Assembly (NCBI GenBank): GCA_036676295.1
Contig: JAKFDE010000058.1
Coordinates: 124,001 to 188,000 of the forward strand
Length of the DNA stretch: 64,000 bases
From: UBA4416 sp036676295
Lineage (GTDB): Bacteria; Bacteroidota; Bacteroidia; B-17B0; Aurantibacillaceae
Reading direction: 5' to 3'
The position numbers were made by a program, and so were the translations under genes. Below are positions 7,423 to 15,740 of this stretch, piece after piece (within the stretch, counting starts at the first letter, position 1; the number at the start of each line of letters is the position of its first letter). The notes beneath the pieces are model-generated. The model saw only the letters and a program-made list of their open reading frames with translations. It was not told the DNA's origin and ran no database searches.

Positions 7423-8901
7423 ATGAAGAGAGAATATATTTTTAGAATATTACTTTTTGCCGTTGTCTATGTTATTTTAACTAAAGCAGCTCTGTTGTTA
7501 GCGCTTGATGGAGGGCATGCTACAGTTGTTTGGCCGGGTAGCGGGTTGGCGTTATCACTTCTTTTGATTCATGGTAACAGAATGTGGCCGGCTATCGCCA
7601 TAGGGGCTTTTACAATTAATTTTATTATAAGCGGGTCTATTCCTGCTGCGCTTTTTATGTGCGTAGGCAATACCCTTGAAGCATTAGTGGCATATAATAT
7701 AATAAAACGATATGACAACTTTTTATTATTGTTTACTAAATTAAAAAACACCATCAATTTTATAGTTGCATCATTAATAGGTTCAGTGTTAAGCGCTGCT
7801 ATTGGTGGACTTACTATTTTTGTCCTTTTTACTAAGGAATTTAATTATTTGGAAACATTTAGTACTTGGTTACTTGGAAATTTAACAAGTTGTTTACTAA
7901 TTGTGCCGATTGTTTTGCTTTTAAATAAGCCTAATCTGTTACTTCTTAAAAACAGAAAAACGTATTTTTCGTTTATACTTTTAACTATAGTTTGTTATTT
8001 GATCTTTTTAAAAAATTATGATACTGATGTTATACCTAAAGCTTTTGTTTATTCTTTGGTTATCTTCCCGTTAGGCGCATCTTTAACTCAAAACCGGCTT
8101 TCTGCTTTATTGCACGTATTTATTATTTCATTATTTGCCATTTCGGGAACACTTATGGGCAAGGGCCCTTTTATTTATTCGGAATTGAATAATAGCTTAA
8201 TTATTTTACAATCTTTCACGGCTATATTGACAATCATTACATTGATCGTTTCGGTTGGAATAAAAGAAAAAGAAATGATTGAAGATAAATTATCAATTCT
8301 ATTAGAAGATAAAGAAGTGTTGATCTCAGAAATTCATCATCGAGTTAAAAATAATTTGGCAATTGTTTCCAGTTTGTTGTTTTTAGAAAGAGAAAATTTA
8401 AAGAACGAAGAACTTCAGGAAAAAATGGATCAAACTCAGTTAAGAATAAAAACGATCGCTTTGGTACACGATAAACTAAATATAAAGTCGAATATTAAAA
8501 CGGTTGAATTTTCGGATTATATAAAAACTTTAACAGAAATGATCCATCGCTTACATGAAACAACTCGCATTCCTGTTACGCTGACATTAAATATTGATAA
8601 AGTTGATATTGTGATTGAAAAAGCTGTTCCTCTTGGATTAATTTTAAATGAATTGCTTACCAATTCATACAAACATGCTTTTGATGGAAAAGAATCTGGT
8701 GAAATAGAGATTAATTTTGTGTTTAAGAATGAAAAATATTTTTTATCTGTGAAGGATAATGGCGTGGGATTAAAAAACAAAGGAGCAAATAATTCTGATT
8801 CTTTAGGAATAAAATTAATCAATACACTTTCAGATCAGATCAATGCAGATCTGTCTGTCAAAAGTGAAAAAGGAACTGTTTATGAATTTAGTTTTAATTA
8901 A
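7423..8901 (+). CDS. MASE1-domain sensor histidine kinase (HisKA_2 type)
   Basis: A 492-residue integral membrane kinase. About eight hydrophobic helices (10-285) form a MASE1-like sensor, with the typical VVWPGSGLAL segment near 33-42. A short coiled coil leads into a HisKA_2 H-box, ISEIHHRVKNNLAIV (about 305-319), and an HWE/LytS-like ATPase domain with NELLTNSYKHAF and VKDNGVGL. The frame could begin at a TTG at 7414, but the ATG at 7423 is the better start. A receiver gene lies nine bases downstream and is the obvious partner. The signal sensed is unknown. Confidence 0.88.
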   Translation: MKREYIFRILLFAVVYVILTKAALLLALDGGHATVVWPGSGLALSLLLIHGNRMWPAIAIGAFTINFIISGSIPAALFMCVGNTLEALVAYNIIKRYDNFLLLFTKLKNTINFIVASLIGSVLSAAIGGLTIFVLFTKEFNYLETFSTWLLGNLTSCLLIVPIVLLLNKPNLLLLKNRKTYFSFILLTIVCYLIFLKNYDTDVIPKAFVYSLVIFPLGASLTQNRLSALLHVFIISLFAISGTLMGKGPFIYSELNNSLIILQSFTAILTIITLIVSVGIKEKEMIEDKLSILLEDKEVLISEIHHRVKNNLAIVSSLLFLERENLKNEELQEKMDQTQLRIKTIALVHDKLNIKSNIKTVEFSDYIKTLTEMIHRLHETTRIPVTLTLNIDKVDIVIEKAVPLGLILNELLTNSYKHAFDGKESGEIEINFVFKNEKYFLSVKDNGVGLKNKGANNSDSLGIKLINTLSDQINADLSVKSEKGTVYEFSFN

Positions 8902-8910
8902 AGATATATA

Positions 8911-9270
8911 ATGAAGAAATCTATTTTAATAGTTGAAGATGAAGGCATCATCGCTCTGGGGCTGCAAAGCTATCTAATGTCTAAAAACTATGAAGTACTA
9001 GGCATTGTTAGAGAAGGAGAAAAAGCCATTGAAATGACCAAGACCTTGAAACCGGATTTGATCATTATGGATGTTGTTATTCAGGGTGATATTAATGGAG
9101 TAGAGACGTGTAAGAATATCAAAAGTTTTTCTAACGTGCCAATTATTTTCCTGACTGGTAATTGTACAGACATTATTAAGAATGATAAAAAATGTGAAGG
9201 AATACCGATCTACAGTAAGCCAATTATAATGGATGATTTAAAACTTGCAATTGATAATATTTTATATTGA
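8911..9270 (+). CDS. Single-domain response regulator (receiver only)
   Basis: A 119-residue CheY-like receiver. Acidic pocket Glu9/Asp10, phosphoacceptor Asp54 (IMDVVIQGD), Thr82 (FLTGN) and Lys103 (YSKP) are all in place. There is no output domain, so it acts by protein contact or passes phosphate onward. Nine bases from the MASE1 kinase gene, it is the likely recipient of that kinase. Receivers with this QGDINGVE loop are typical partners of HisKA_2 kinases. Confidence 0.9.
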   Translation: MKKSILIVEDEGIIALGLQSYLMSKNYEVLGIVREGEKAIEMTKTLKPDLIIMDVVIQGDINGVETCKNIKSFSNVPIIFLTGNCTDIIKNDKKCEGIPIYSKPIIMDDLKLAIDNILY

Positions 9271-9322
9271 TCAAAATGTATACATATTAATGATTTTTTT
9301 AAATCATTAATCGCTGATAAAC

Positions 9323-9358
9323 AAAATCCCTGACAATCATTTGTCAGGGATTTTTATT
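9323..9358 (+). terminator. Bidirectional terminator
   Basis: AAAATCCCTGACAA (9323-9336) and TTGTCAGGGATTTT (9341-9354) form a perfect 14-bp stem with a TCAT loop, A-rich on one side and T-rich on the other. It separates the receiver gene from the convergent AHSA1 gene. Confidence 0.85.
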
Positions 9359-9360
9359 TT

Positions 9361-9873
9361 CTACTTTAATTTATTTTTTAGTGACGGCAATAATTCGTCT
9401 AATCCTTCCATCGCAATTGTTAAACCTTCTTTAAAGCCCATTTCAATAGTTGCTTCTAATTGAGCCAGATCATCATAAGAGATCTTGTATTCCACATGGG
9501 TTATTTCTCCTTTTGGAGTAAAGGTTACTTCCCATTTTGATTGTGGCATCTCTTTATTGATGTTGCCATCTGCGTCAGCAAACGCATCAAGTCCTGTGAA
9601 TTTTTTTTGAGGTTGTATCTGGATGTAATTTGCCACAGCCCAATGCTCTTCACCTTCAGGTCCAACCATGGCATAATGCCAAATTCCACCTTCTTTAAAA
9701 TCCATTATTTTTGTTTTTGCTTTCCAGGGCTTTGGTGCCCACCAAAGATCAACGATCTCTTTTTTTGTATAAGCATCCCAAACTAAAGAGAGTTCAGCGT
9801 CAAATTCTCTTACTACGGTAATTGTTTTGTTTTTCTTGTCTACAGAAAAATCAAAGGCTAAGTTAGTTTTCAT
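9361..9873 (-). CDS. AHSA1/SRPBCC domain protein
   Basis: A 170-residue START-like helix-grip protein of the Aha1 C-terminal (AHSA1) family. It has the family's opening VVREFDAELSLVWDAYTKKE (about 20-39), the WWAPKPWK segment and a final long helix. Such small bacterial proteins bind hydrophobic ligands, but their ligand is rarely known; despite the name there is no evidence that it stimulates Hsp90. Its ATG overlaps the stop of the ArsR gene by four bases (ATGA), making a two-gene unit found widely in bacteria. Confidence 0.88.
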   Translation of the reverse strand: MKTNLAFDFSVDKKNKTITVVREFDAELSLVWDAYTKKEIVDLWWAPKPWKAKTKIMDFKEGGIWHYAMVGPEGEEHWAVANYIQIQPQKKFTGLDAFADADGNINKEMPQSKWEVTFTPKGEITHVEYKISYDDLAQLEATIEMGFKEGLTIAMEGLDELLPSLKNKLK

Positions 9874-10190
9874 TTTTTCTTGTTTTTTAGAGTTAATAAT
9901 ACTTTGTCAAGTTCATTAAAGCGACTTTCCCATATCTTCTTGAATTGTTCAAGCCACTTGTCAATTTGTTTCATTTTATTTGCTTCGAGTTGGTAGTATA
10001 TTTCTCGACCATTATGTTCTTGTTTCACCAATTCACATTCTGTTAATATACGCAGGTGTTTGGAAACAGCTTGTCGGCTAGTGTCAAAGTGCTCCGCAAT
10101 AGCGTTTGGGGTCATTGCCTGCGAAGCAATCAGTAAAATAATAGCCCGTCTTGTTGGGTCGGCTATGGCTTGAAAAACATCTCTTCTCAT
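9870..10190 (-). CDS. ArsR family winged-helix repressor
   Basis: A 106-residue ArsR/SmtB-type regulator: the opening DVFQAIADPTRRAIILLI is typical, and the recognition helix lies in FDTSRQAVSKHLRILTE (about 35-51). No metal-binding cysteine pair (CxC in helix 3) is present, so it is not an arsenic or zinc sensor of the classic kind; partners of AHSA1 proteins normally lack it. It is the first gene of a unit with the AHSA1 gene and probably represses itself through the palindromes upstream. Confidence 0.9.
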   Translation of the reverse strand: MRRDVFQAIADPTRRAIILLIASQAMTPNAIAEHFDTSRQAVSKHLRILTECELVKQEHNGREIYYQLEANKMKQIDKWLEQFKKIWESRFNELDKVLLTLKNKKK

Positions 10191-10217
10191 TTATTTATAA
10201 TTTATGAAACTGATTGG

Positions 10218-10254
10218 TTGCACAAATATATGTGCAATTATTCGGTTGCGCAAA
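10218..10254 (-). promoter_or_regulatory. Promoter with overlapping ArsR-type operators
   Basis: On the minus strand TTTG (10251-10254) and TATATTTG (10223-10230) are spaced 20 bases apart, a full-consensus promoter for the ArsR/AHSA1 unit. TTGCACA/TGTGCAA (10218-10237) is a palindrome centred on the -7 box, and TTGCGCAA (10246-10253) is a palindrome on the -33 box. Binding at either site would block RNA polymerase, which argues for self-repression. Confidence 0.6.
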
Positions 10255-10314
10255 TTTATTTTAAATTATTTTGGTTTTATCTGTAAAAAATTGAAAAAAC
10301 TTGATTGATAGCTA

Positions 10315-11013
10315 TTATTTTGGGGCATTAAAAATAAACCCAACGCCAAAAACATTCTCGATACTCAAATCCGGGTCTTCTTTTAGATATTTACGTATTT
10401 TAGTGATGAACACATCCAGGCTTCTTCCTAAAAAATAATCGTTCTCTCCCCAAAGGTCTTTTAGCATCTCTTCCCGTTTTATGACACGATTTCTCCGGTT
10501 GGATAAATAATTTAAAATATCGCTTTCCCTTTCAGTAATTCTTTTTGTTTTGCCGTTTATGATTAGGCACTGGTTAGTAAAGTCAAATATGTATTTTCCT
10601 ATTGAAATAATTTCAGTTTTGTTATCACTTTTCACTTCAGGTATTCGGCGAATCACGGCTTTGATCTTCCAAAGTAATTCTTCTTCATCAAATGGCTTGG
10701 TGATATAATCATCAGCACCTAAATCATAACCTTTTAATTTATCTTCTTTTAAAGATTTTGCGGTAATAAAAATAACAGGGATTATTTTATCTTTTGTTCT
10801 GATCTCTTTTGCCAACGTAAAACCATCCATTTTAGGCATCATCACATCCAATAAACACAAGTCGAATTGATAGCCGTGAAATGCTTTTAAGGCCAACTCT
10901 CCATCTTTACAAAGTTTTACATCAAAACCTTCTGTTTCCAGATAATCAACCAATAAGATTCCTAAATTAAGGTCGTCTTCGGCTAATAATATTTTAAGTC
11001 TTTCTTTATGCAT
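10315..11013 (-). CDS. OmpR/PhoB-family response regulator
   Basis: A 232-residue DNA-binding response regulator. The receiver has Asp13/Asp14, phosphoacceptor Asp56 (LLDVMMPKMDG), Thr85 and Lys107; the C-terminal winged helix includes TERESDILNYL and the DVFITKIRKYL recognition region. The open frame extends upstream to 11091, but the ATG at 11013 begins the domain properly and overlaps the kinase stop by eight bases (ATGCATAA), a common coupling arrangement. It resembles RprY of Bacteroides in layout. The regulon is unknown; the divergent TonB-like gene is one candidate. Confidence 0.9.
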   Translation of the reverse strand: MHKERLKILLAEDDLNLGILLVDYLETEGFDVKLCKDGELALKAFHGYQFDLCLLDVMMPKMDGFTLAKEIRTKDKIIPVIFITAKSLKEDKLKGYDLGADDYITKPFDEEELLWKIKAVIRRIPEVKSDNKTEIISIGKYIFDFTNQCLIINGKTKRITERESDILNYLSNRRNRVIKREEMLKDLWGENDYFLGRSLDVFITKIRKYLKEDPDLSIENVFGVGFIFNAPK

Positions 11014-12241
11014 TAGGTAATGTAATAGTGAATGTTGTTCCTTTTCCTTTTTCGCTTTGAAGTTCAATTGTTCCTTCATGCAATTCAACAATTTTTTTTA
11101 TGTATGCTAAACCAAGGCCAAATCCTTTTACATCATGAACGTCTCCGGTTGGAACTCTAAAAAATTTATCGAATACTTTCTTTTGATAATCTTTTTCAAT
11201 ACCTATTCCTTTATCAGACACCTCAATAATTATATTTTGATCAGTATTAGATGTTTGAATTAATAATTCAGGTTTTTCTTTGGAATATTTGATAGCATTG
11301 TCGATCAAATTACATAGGGCATTTGTCAAATGTGTTTTATCTCCTACCACAACAAACTTGTTAGCGTTGAGGTTTAAGGTCAAATTTCCTTGTTTGTTTT
11401 CGATCTGGATACTGATCGATTTTAAAGAATCTTTTATTAGCTGATGAAGATCTAATTCTGTTTTTTGTAAAGGGATCTCACCTCTTTCGAGCGCGGTCAT
11501 ACTTAATACTTGTTCAACTTGTAATCTTAATTTTTCATTTTCTTCGAGAATGATTTCTGAGTAATGTTTTATTTTACCTTCTTGTTTAAGAGCCGCTTCT
11601 TTTGTGATCAATTTTCCGGCTAAAGCAATATTTGTTAAAGGCGTTTTAAATTCATGGGTCATATTATTTAAAAAATCGGTTGTATGTTCCGATAGCTGCT
11701 TCTCCTTGATGAGAGATAAAATAGTTCTCCAAAACATCACCAACACTATAAGTATTAAAATAACAGAAGTAATAAACATCGTGCCCATCTCTGCGTTAAT
11801 GTATTGCTGTTTCTCCGGGAATATTAATTTTAATTCAAATCCGGTTTTATTAGCTACATCATTTAAACTTTTTTGATAGCATGCCGGTTGTTGTTTTGGA
11901 TAGAGGTTATTTATTAAATCAGACTCTTTAAGAGTACTATGCGAACGCGGTTTTACCTCAAAAGAATAATTGACATGAAAGTTATAAAAATTCATGTAAT
12001 GAATAAATAACGAATCTATTTTATGGAGTTCTTTCTTGCCTACACGAATTTCCATATTCTTACAAGTTACAGTATCCGAAGAAAGGGCTTCGGTTGTTCT
12101 TGCAAGAACCATGTTAGCCTTTTCATTAAATAGTTCCTCTTTTATATTAGCTGTTTCCAAGATCCAGTTTATCTGGATGATGAGTACCATTAATAATGCG
12201 GCAGAAATGGCGATAAATATATTACTTCGGTTAAGATTCAT
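11006..12241 (-). CDS. Membrane sensor histidine kinase (RprX-like)
   Basis: A 411-residue classic kinase: transmembrane helix 1 at about 8-28, a periplasmic sensor of about 125 residues with three cysteines, helix 2 at about 154-174, H-box FLNNMTHEFKTPLTN with His196, N-box NALCNLIDNAIKYS, and G boxes VSDKGIGI and GFGLGLAY. It is encoded just ahead of its response regulator with an eight-base overlap. The N-terminal helix pattern matches RprX-type kinases of Bacteroidota. The signal is unknown; the periplasmic cysteines could be redox-sensitive, which is speculation. Confidence 0.92.
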   Translation of the reverse strand: MNLNRSNIFIAISAALLMVLIIQINWILETANIKEELFNEKANMVLARTTEALSSDTVTCKNMEIRVGKKELHKIDSLFIHYMNFYNFHVNYSFEVKPRSHSTLKESDLINNLYPKQQPACYQKSLNDVANKTGFELKLIFPEKQQYINAEMGTMFITSVILILIVLVMFWRTILSLIKEKQLSEHTTDFLNNMTHEFKTPLTNIALAGKLITKEAALKQEGKIKHYSEIILEENEKLRLQVEQVLSMTALERGEIPLQKTELDLHQLIKDSLKSISIQIENKQGNLTLNLNANKFVVVGDKTHLTNALCNLIDNAIKYSKEKPELLIQTSNTDQNIIIEVSDKGIGIEKDYQKKVFDKFFRVPTGDVHDVKGFGLGLAYIKKIVELHEGTIELQSEKGKGTTFTITLPNA

Positions 12242-12250
12242 TTGTTATTT

Positions 12251-12273
12251 CAAAATTAGCCATTTTATATGGC
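12251..12273 (-). promoter_or_regulatory. -7 box and small palindrome ahead of the kinase gene
   Basis: CAAAATTA at 12251-12258 reads TAATTTTG on the minus strand, a full -7 match. It directly abuts GCCATTTTATATGGC (12259-12273), a GCCAT/ATGGC palindrome that could be a regulator site. Confidence 0.35.
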
Positions 12274-12345
12274 AAATAACACGCATTAACAAGTCGTTAA
12301 CAACACAATAACTACTTAGTAACAACATTTATTTTGACTCTGAAT

Positions 12346-12353
12346 TACCTTTG
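12346..12353 (+). promoter_or_regulatory. Candidate -7 box for the TonB-like operon
   Basis: TACCTTTG matches TAnnTTTG in full. Transcription would begin near 12359, putting the hairpin at 12362-12380 at the very 5' end of the mRNA. No clear -33 element is seen. Confidence 0.4.
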
Positions 12354-12361
12354 TTATAAAC

Positions 12362-12380
12362 ATCCCGATAGCGTCGGGAT
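12362..12380. repeat. Short GC-rich hairpin in the leader
   Basis: ATCCCGA and TCGGGAT flank the loop TAGCG. This palindrome (TCCCGATAGCGTCGGGA) is, from general knowledge, a frequent intergenic motif in Bacteroidota. Here it sits 15 bases before the ATG of the TonB-like gene. Confidence 0.6.
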
Positions 12381-12395
12381 TAAAATCTAGAAGCC

Positions 12396-13208
12396 ATGAA
12401 AACACTCATCCTATTATCAGCAACAATTTTTTTCTTTGGTCTTACAACTGTTATTAAAGACCTTTCCGCAAACACGAAAAAAAATGATCACAGAACCGAT
12501 CATAAAGTATTGAACTATGAAACGTACAATAAAAATTTTGGTATTGGTAAGAGTAAGACTCTTTCTGAAGAATTGGGATATGAAGTTCGCGGAATATATT
12601 CTCGTTCGATTAAAAAAGAACAGCTGATTGGAGTTAACCTGATTAGCGATATTATTCATGACTACCCTATCAACTGGATAACCGATTATATTTCTATAGA
12701 AATTTTGGGAACTTGCAACGGTAAGTTTATGATTGCTACTAGTTCTAATGCCACATTAACTGAAGAACAAAAATATATTTTAAATAATATCGATATAGCT
12801 AGTGATCTGGTAATAGATGTTAATTATACGTATAAGGTTCCTGTTACAGGTGTCGTTGAACACAATACTATGCACGTCTTAATGACGGTAGTTCCGGAGA
12901 TTCAAGCAGAATACATTGGTGGGCACCAACAATTGATAAACTATTTAAAAGAAAAGAGTATGCATCAATTTTCTGAGAAAGATCCTAAAAAAGTTAGACA
13001 AGTAGTTATCAGATTCACTGTTAATGAAGAAGGTAAAATCTCTGAGTCTAAAATAACACGTGCATCAGGTGATTCAAAGACAGAGAGATTATTATTGGAC
13101 GTAATTAATAATATGCCTCCTTGGAAACCGGCAGAAAATGCACAAGGCATAAAAGTTAAACAGGAATTTGAATTTATTGTTGGCAGAAATAATGGAGATG
13201 GTTGCTAG
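12396..13208 (+). CDS. Secreted TonB C-terminal-like protein
   Basis: A 270-residue exported protein. A signal peptide or anchor covers about 1-25. The last 90 residues have the TonB C-terminal pattern: KVRQVVIRFTVNEEGKISE, a helix with SKTERLLLDVINNMPPWKPA, then VKQEFEFIVG. The region between carries no proline-rich spacer, so it is unlikely to span the periplasm as true TonB does and may be a periplasmic partner. It ends in Gly-Asp-Gly-Cys, like the Gly-Gly-Gly-Cys end of the next gene 49 bases downstream. It is divergent from the OmpR-type two-component system. Confidence 0.75.
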   Translation: MKTLILLSATIFFFGLTTVIKDLSANTKKNDHRTDHKVLNYETYNKNFGIGKSKTLSEELGYEVRGIYSRSIKKEQLIGVNLISDIIHDYPINWITDYISIEILGTCNGKFMIATSSNATLTEEQKYILNNIDIASDLVIDVNYTYKVPVTGVVEHNTMHVLMTVVPEIQAEYIGGHQQLINYLKEKSMHQFSEKDPKKVRQVVIRFTVNEEGKISESKITRASGDSKTERLLLDVINNMPPWKPAENAQGIKVKQEFEFIVGRNNGDGC

Positions 13209-13257
13209 CATGGACGTTTGTATAATGAGAATTTAAAGAGGTAAAAAAAGAAATAAA

Positions 13258-13947
13258 ATGAAAGATCTACTTCAGGCATATGCCGCTCGTTGTCATAAAA
13301 AGGCAGGAATTATAATTAAAGTTTCTTTAGCAATTATATTGATGTCGTTTATTGCCTACGCAAAACCTTCATTGCAACCCGATGATAATAAATTTGGGAG
13401 TGAACAGGGGAAACAAAATTATATGAGTAGTGTTTCAATGGTAAACGGACATTATATAATCGACAGCAATGTTATAGAAACTGATAGAAATAAAAGTGTA
13501 CTTGTAGCCGAACTTAAAGCAGAGAGTCTGATCAGAAAAATAACCATTGAAGAAGTCCCTGGATTTATATTTGCCTTTTTAGATAGTATTTCTCCCAACA
13601 AAAAATTTGATATTGTAAATCCATGGGAAAAATGGAATACAAAAGACATAATGGATTTGGTAATGCCTAATACTAATCAGGAGAATAAAAAAATGGCACA
13701 ATCAATAGATGCAGCTAAGGGCTTACTTCCTGATAAAAAATTAACTTACTTTGCCATTGGCGATAGTATTGCGCTTTTATCCTATCATTCAGGGGGAATA
13801 AGATCCCGGCAACATATCGTTATTTTAAAATTTCAAAATGAACAGGTTGTCGATTTTTGGTATGGCACATATTTCGGTTTGTATATTAATACAAGAATTG
13901 AAATATTACAACAACTTGATAGACGAGGCAATGGGGGCGGTTGCTAG
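13258..13947 (+). CDS. Hypothetical exported protein with C-terminal GGGC
   Basis: A 229-residue protein I do not recognise. A charged N-terminus is followed by one hydrophobic helix (about 19-37, IIIKVSLAIILMSFIAYA), so it is exported or membrane anchored. The rest is a mixed alpha/beta domain without known motifs; PWEKW and FWYGTYFG are the most striking segments. The last residues are Gly-Asn-Gly-Gly-Gly-Cys, matching the tail of the preceding TonB-like protein, and the terminal codons of both genes are nearly the same. The two are probably one transcript. Confidence 0.7.
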   Translation: MKDLLQAYAARCHKKAGIIIKVSLAIILMSFIAYAKPSLQPDDNKFGSEQGKQNYMSSVSMVNGHYIIDSNVIETDRNKSVLVAELKAESLIRKITIEEVPGFIFAFLDSISPNKKFDIVNPWEKWNTKDIMDLVMPNTNQENKKMAQSIDAAKGLLPDKKLTYFAIGDSIALLSYHSGGIRSRQHIVILKFQNEQVVDFWYGTYFGLYINTRIEILQQLDRRGNGGGC

Positions 13948-14410
13948 TTTCATTTCAATCAAAAACTCTTTTTTGTAAATGAGTTTTGATAATATCAATT
14001 ACTGTTTTACCCAGATCCGTCCAGTACAATTCAGCATCCTAACTAAATTCATTTTCCGGCACATCAATTCGTTTTTTAGCTCCTCAAGAAACAAATACGG
14101 ATCAAAGTTTTGTGTAGTTTTTTTAGTCAATGGATTTTGGAAAAAATATGCCCTATAAATAAAAAAACAAAAGCCATTAGTTTAGTTATTCCTTTAGACT
14201 TCTTTATGATAATTTAATAGGACTTATTTAATTTTACCCTCTCAAAATGTTGTAACTTTGCTAGTACATCAATTATTGCTTTATGGTATTGCAGTATGAA
14301 ATGTAATTGTTTTAGAGTTTGCTCTTTGAATTTATTGTGTATAAAGCTTGTGACATTAACGATATACTTATAGAGTAAACTTATGTTTCAAAATAACTAA
14401 CAATAAAAAA
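13948..14410. other. Intergenic region with decayed coding traces and a -7 box
   Basis: No intact gene is present. On the minus strand from about 14083 to 13955 a short frame, interrupted by one TAG, ends in a protein-like tail (DAELYWTDLGKTVIDIIKTH and a few more residues), possibly a gene remnant. TAACTTTG at 14253-14260 on the plus strand is a full TAnnTTTG match and could start a roughly 145-base leader for the DUF6600 gene. Confidence 0.35.
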
Positions 14411-15610
14411 ATGAAATCTCTAATTAAAATTTTTGCAATGTTCATCATGATGAGTTTTGCAAGCATGGTTATAGCACCGCTAAAATCAAATGCTCAGGTG
14501 TCAGTTAGTTTTCAGGTTTTTTATGATGATCTGAGCCCTTACGGAAATTGGGTATATTATTCTAATCATGGTTATGTATGGATTCCCGATTATGGATCTG
14601 ACTTTGTTCCGTATCACAGTAATGGTTATTGGGCCTACACGGATTATGGCTGGACATGGGTTTCTTATTATAGATGGGGCTGGGCACCATTTCACTATGG
14701 CCGTTGGGCTTATGATGATATGTATGGCTGGTTTTGGGTACCTGATGATGTTTGGGGGCCTGCCTGGGTAAGTTGGAGAATGGGTCCCGGATATTATGGT
14801 TGGGTTCCCTTGGGGCCAGGTGTAACATTTGGATTTGCTATTGGGGGCAGTTACAACCCACCATCTAATTATTGGGTTTTTGTAAATAGCTCCTATATGG
14901 GTAGTACGAATATTTATCAATATTACAGTCCGCGAACAAGCAATTCTGATTATATCAGTAACTCTCAAGTAGTCAATAATACATATAAGAATAATTATAT
15001 AGCCGGTCCTAAAAAAGAAGATGTAGAGAAAACAGGTGGAAAGGATATAAAACAAGTATCCATTAAAGAAAGGGATAAACCAGGGCAATCGATAGGTAAT
15101 AACGAACTTAGTATTTATAAACCCAACATTGCGAAAGGTAAAGATGAGAATGTAAAACCTGCAAAGGTGACAGAACTGAAAGAAGTGAAACCTGTTTCGG
15201 AAAGAAAAGGACAAAAAACATCAGACAATGGTAATGACATTAAAAAGAAAGAACCTGTACTGAATAAAGAGCATGAGCCAAAAAAAGAAATGAAAAAAGA
15301 TCAAGCTCCGGTGAAAGAGAAAAAAGAGATAGGGAAACAGCCTACTAAAAAAGAGGTTGAACCGAAAATGAATGAAAACAAAAATAAGGAAGTACAACCT
15401 CATAAAGAGAACAAGATAAAAGAGGAGAAACCACCTAAAATGGTTCAACCAAAAATGAATGAAAACAAAAACGTTCCAAATCAACCTCCTAAGGAAATAA
15501 AAAGACAGGAAAAGCCGCCAAGAATGGTTCAACCTAATACGAATCCAAATCAAAACCCCGGATCGCAACCGCATCACAATAAGGGAGGCCAACAAAAAAG
15601 ACCGCGGTAG
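14411..15610 (+). CDS. DUF6600 secreted protein with Lys/Pro-rich tail
   Basis: A 399-residue exported protein. A signal peptide (1-29) precedes a Trp/Tyr/Gly-rich domain at about 35-175 built of repeated aromatic turns (YGNWVYYSNHGYVWIP, YGWTWVSYYRWGWAPFHYGRW, YGWFWVPDDVWGPAWVSW), the pattern of DUF6600. From about 195 on it is a low-complexity, highly basic tail of Lys, Glu, Pro, Gln and Asn with internal repeats (PKMNENKNK occurs twice in similar form). The function of the family is unknown; the fold suggests an envelope protein. The tail could bind nucleic acid, lipid or peptidoglycan; that is a guess. Confidence 0.8.
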   Translation: MKSLIKIFAMFIMMSFASMVIAPLKSNAQVSVSFQVFYDDLSPYGNWVYYSNHGYVWIPDYGSDFVPYHSNGYWAYTDYGWTWVSYYRWGWAPFHYGRWAYDDMYGWFWVPDDVWGPAWVSWRMGPGYYGWVPLGPGVTFGFAIGGSYNPPSNYWVFVNSSYMGSTNIYQYYSPRTSNSDYISNSQVVNNTYKNNYIAGPKKEDVEKTGGKDIKQVSIKERDKPGQSIGNNELSIYKPNIAKGKDENVKPAKVTELKEVKPVSERKGQKTSDNGNDIKKKEPVLNKEHEPKKEMKKDQAPVKEKKEIGKQPTKKEVEPKMNENKNKEVQPHKENKIKEEKPPKMVQPKMNENKNVPNQPPKEIKRQEKPPRMVQPNTNPNQNPGSQPHHNKGGQQKRPR

Positions 15611-15637
15611 TAAACATGTAACCCGTAATAAAATAAT

Positions 15638-15672
15638 AAACAAAGTCCTTGAAAACTCAGGGCCTTTGTTTT
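15638..15672 (+). terminator. Terminator after the DUF6600 gene
   Basis: AAACAAAG (15638-15645) pairs with CTTTGTTT (15664-15671), with further partial pairing inside (CCTT with AGGG) and a T-rich end. Confidence 0.55.
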
Positions 15673-15740
15673 GATCTTGAACAACATAGTCTGGTCAGTT
15701 AAACGTAGAATCATAAGCATCAATGGTTGTGCCTTTTAAT

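Noticed and set aside
13955..14083. Minus-strand fragment ending in a protein-like tail, with one stop codon inside
   Set aside because: Too short, with no start and no recognised family; kept only as a possible remnant in the intergenic entry.
14501..15643. Long reading frames on the minus strand opposite the DUF6600 gene
   Set aside because: They mirror the aromatic and Lys-rich codons of the real gene, have no start context and read as low-complexity hydrophobic sequence.
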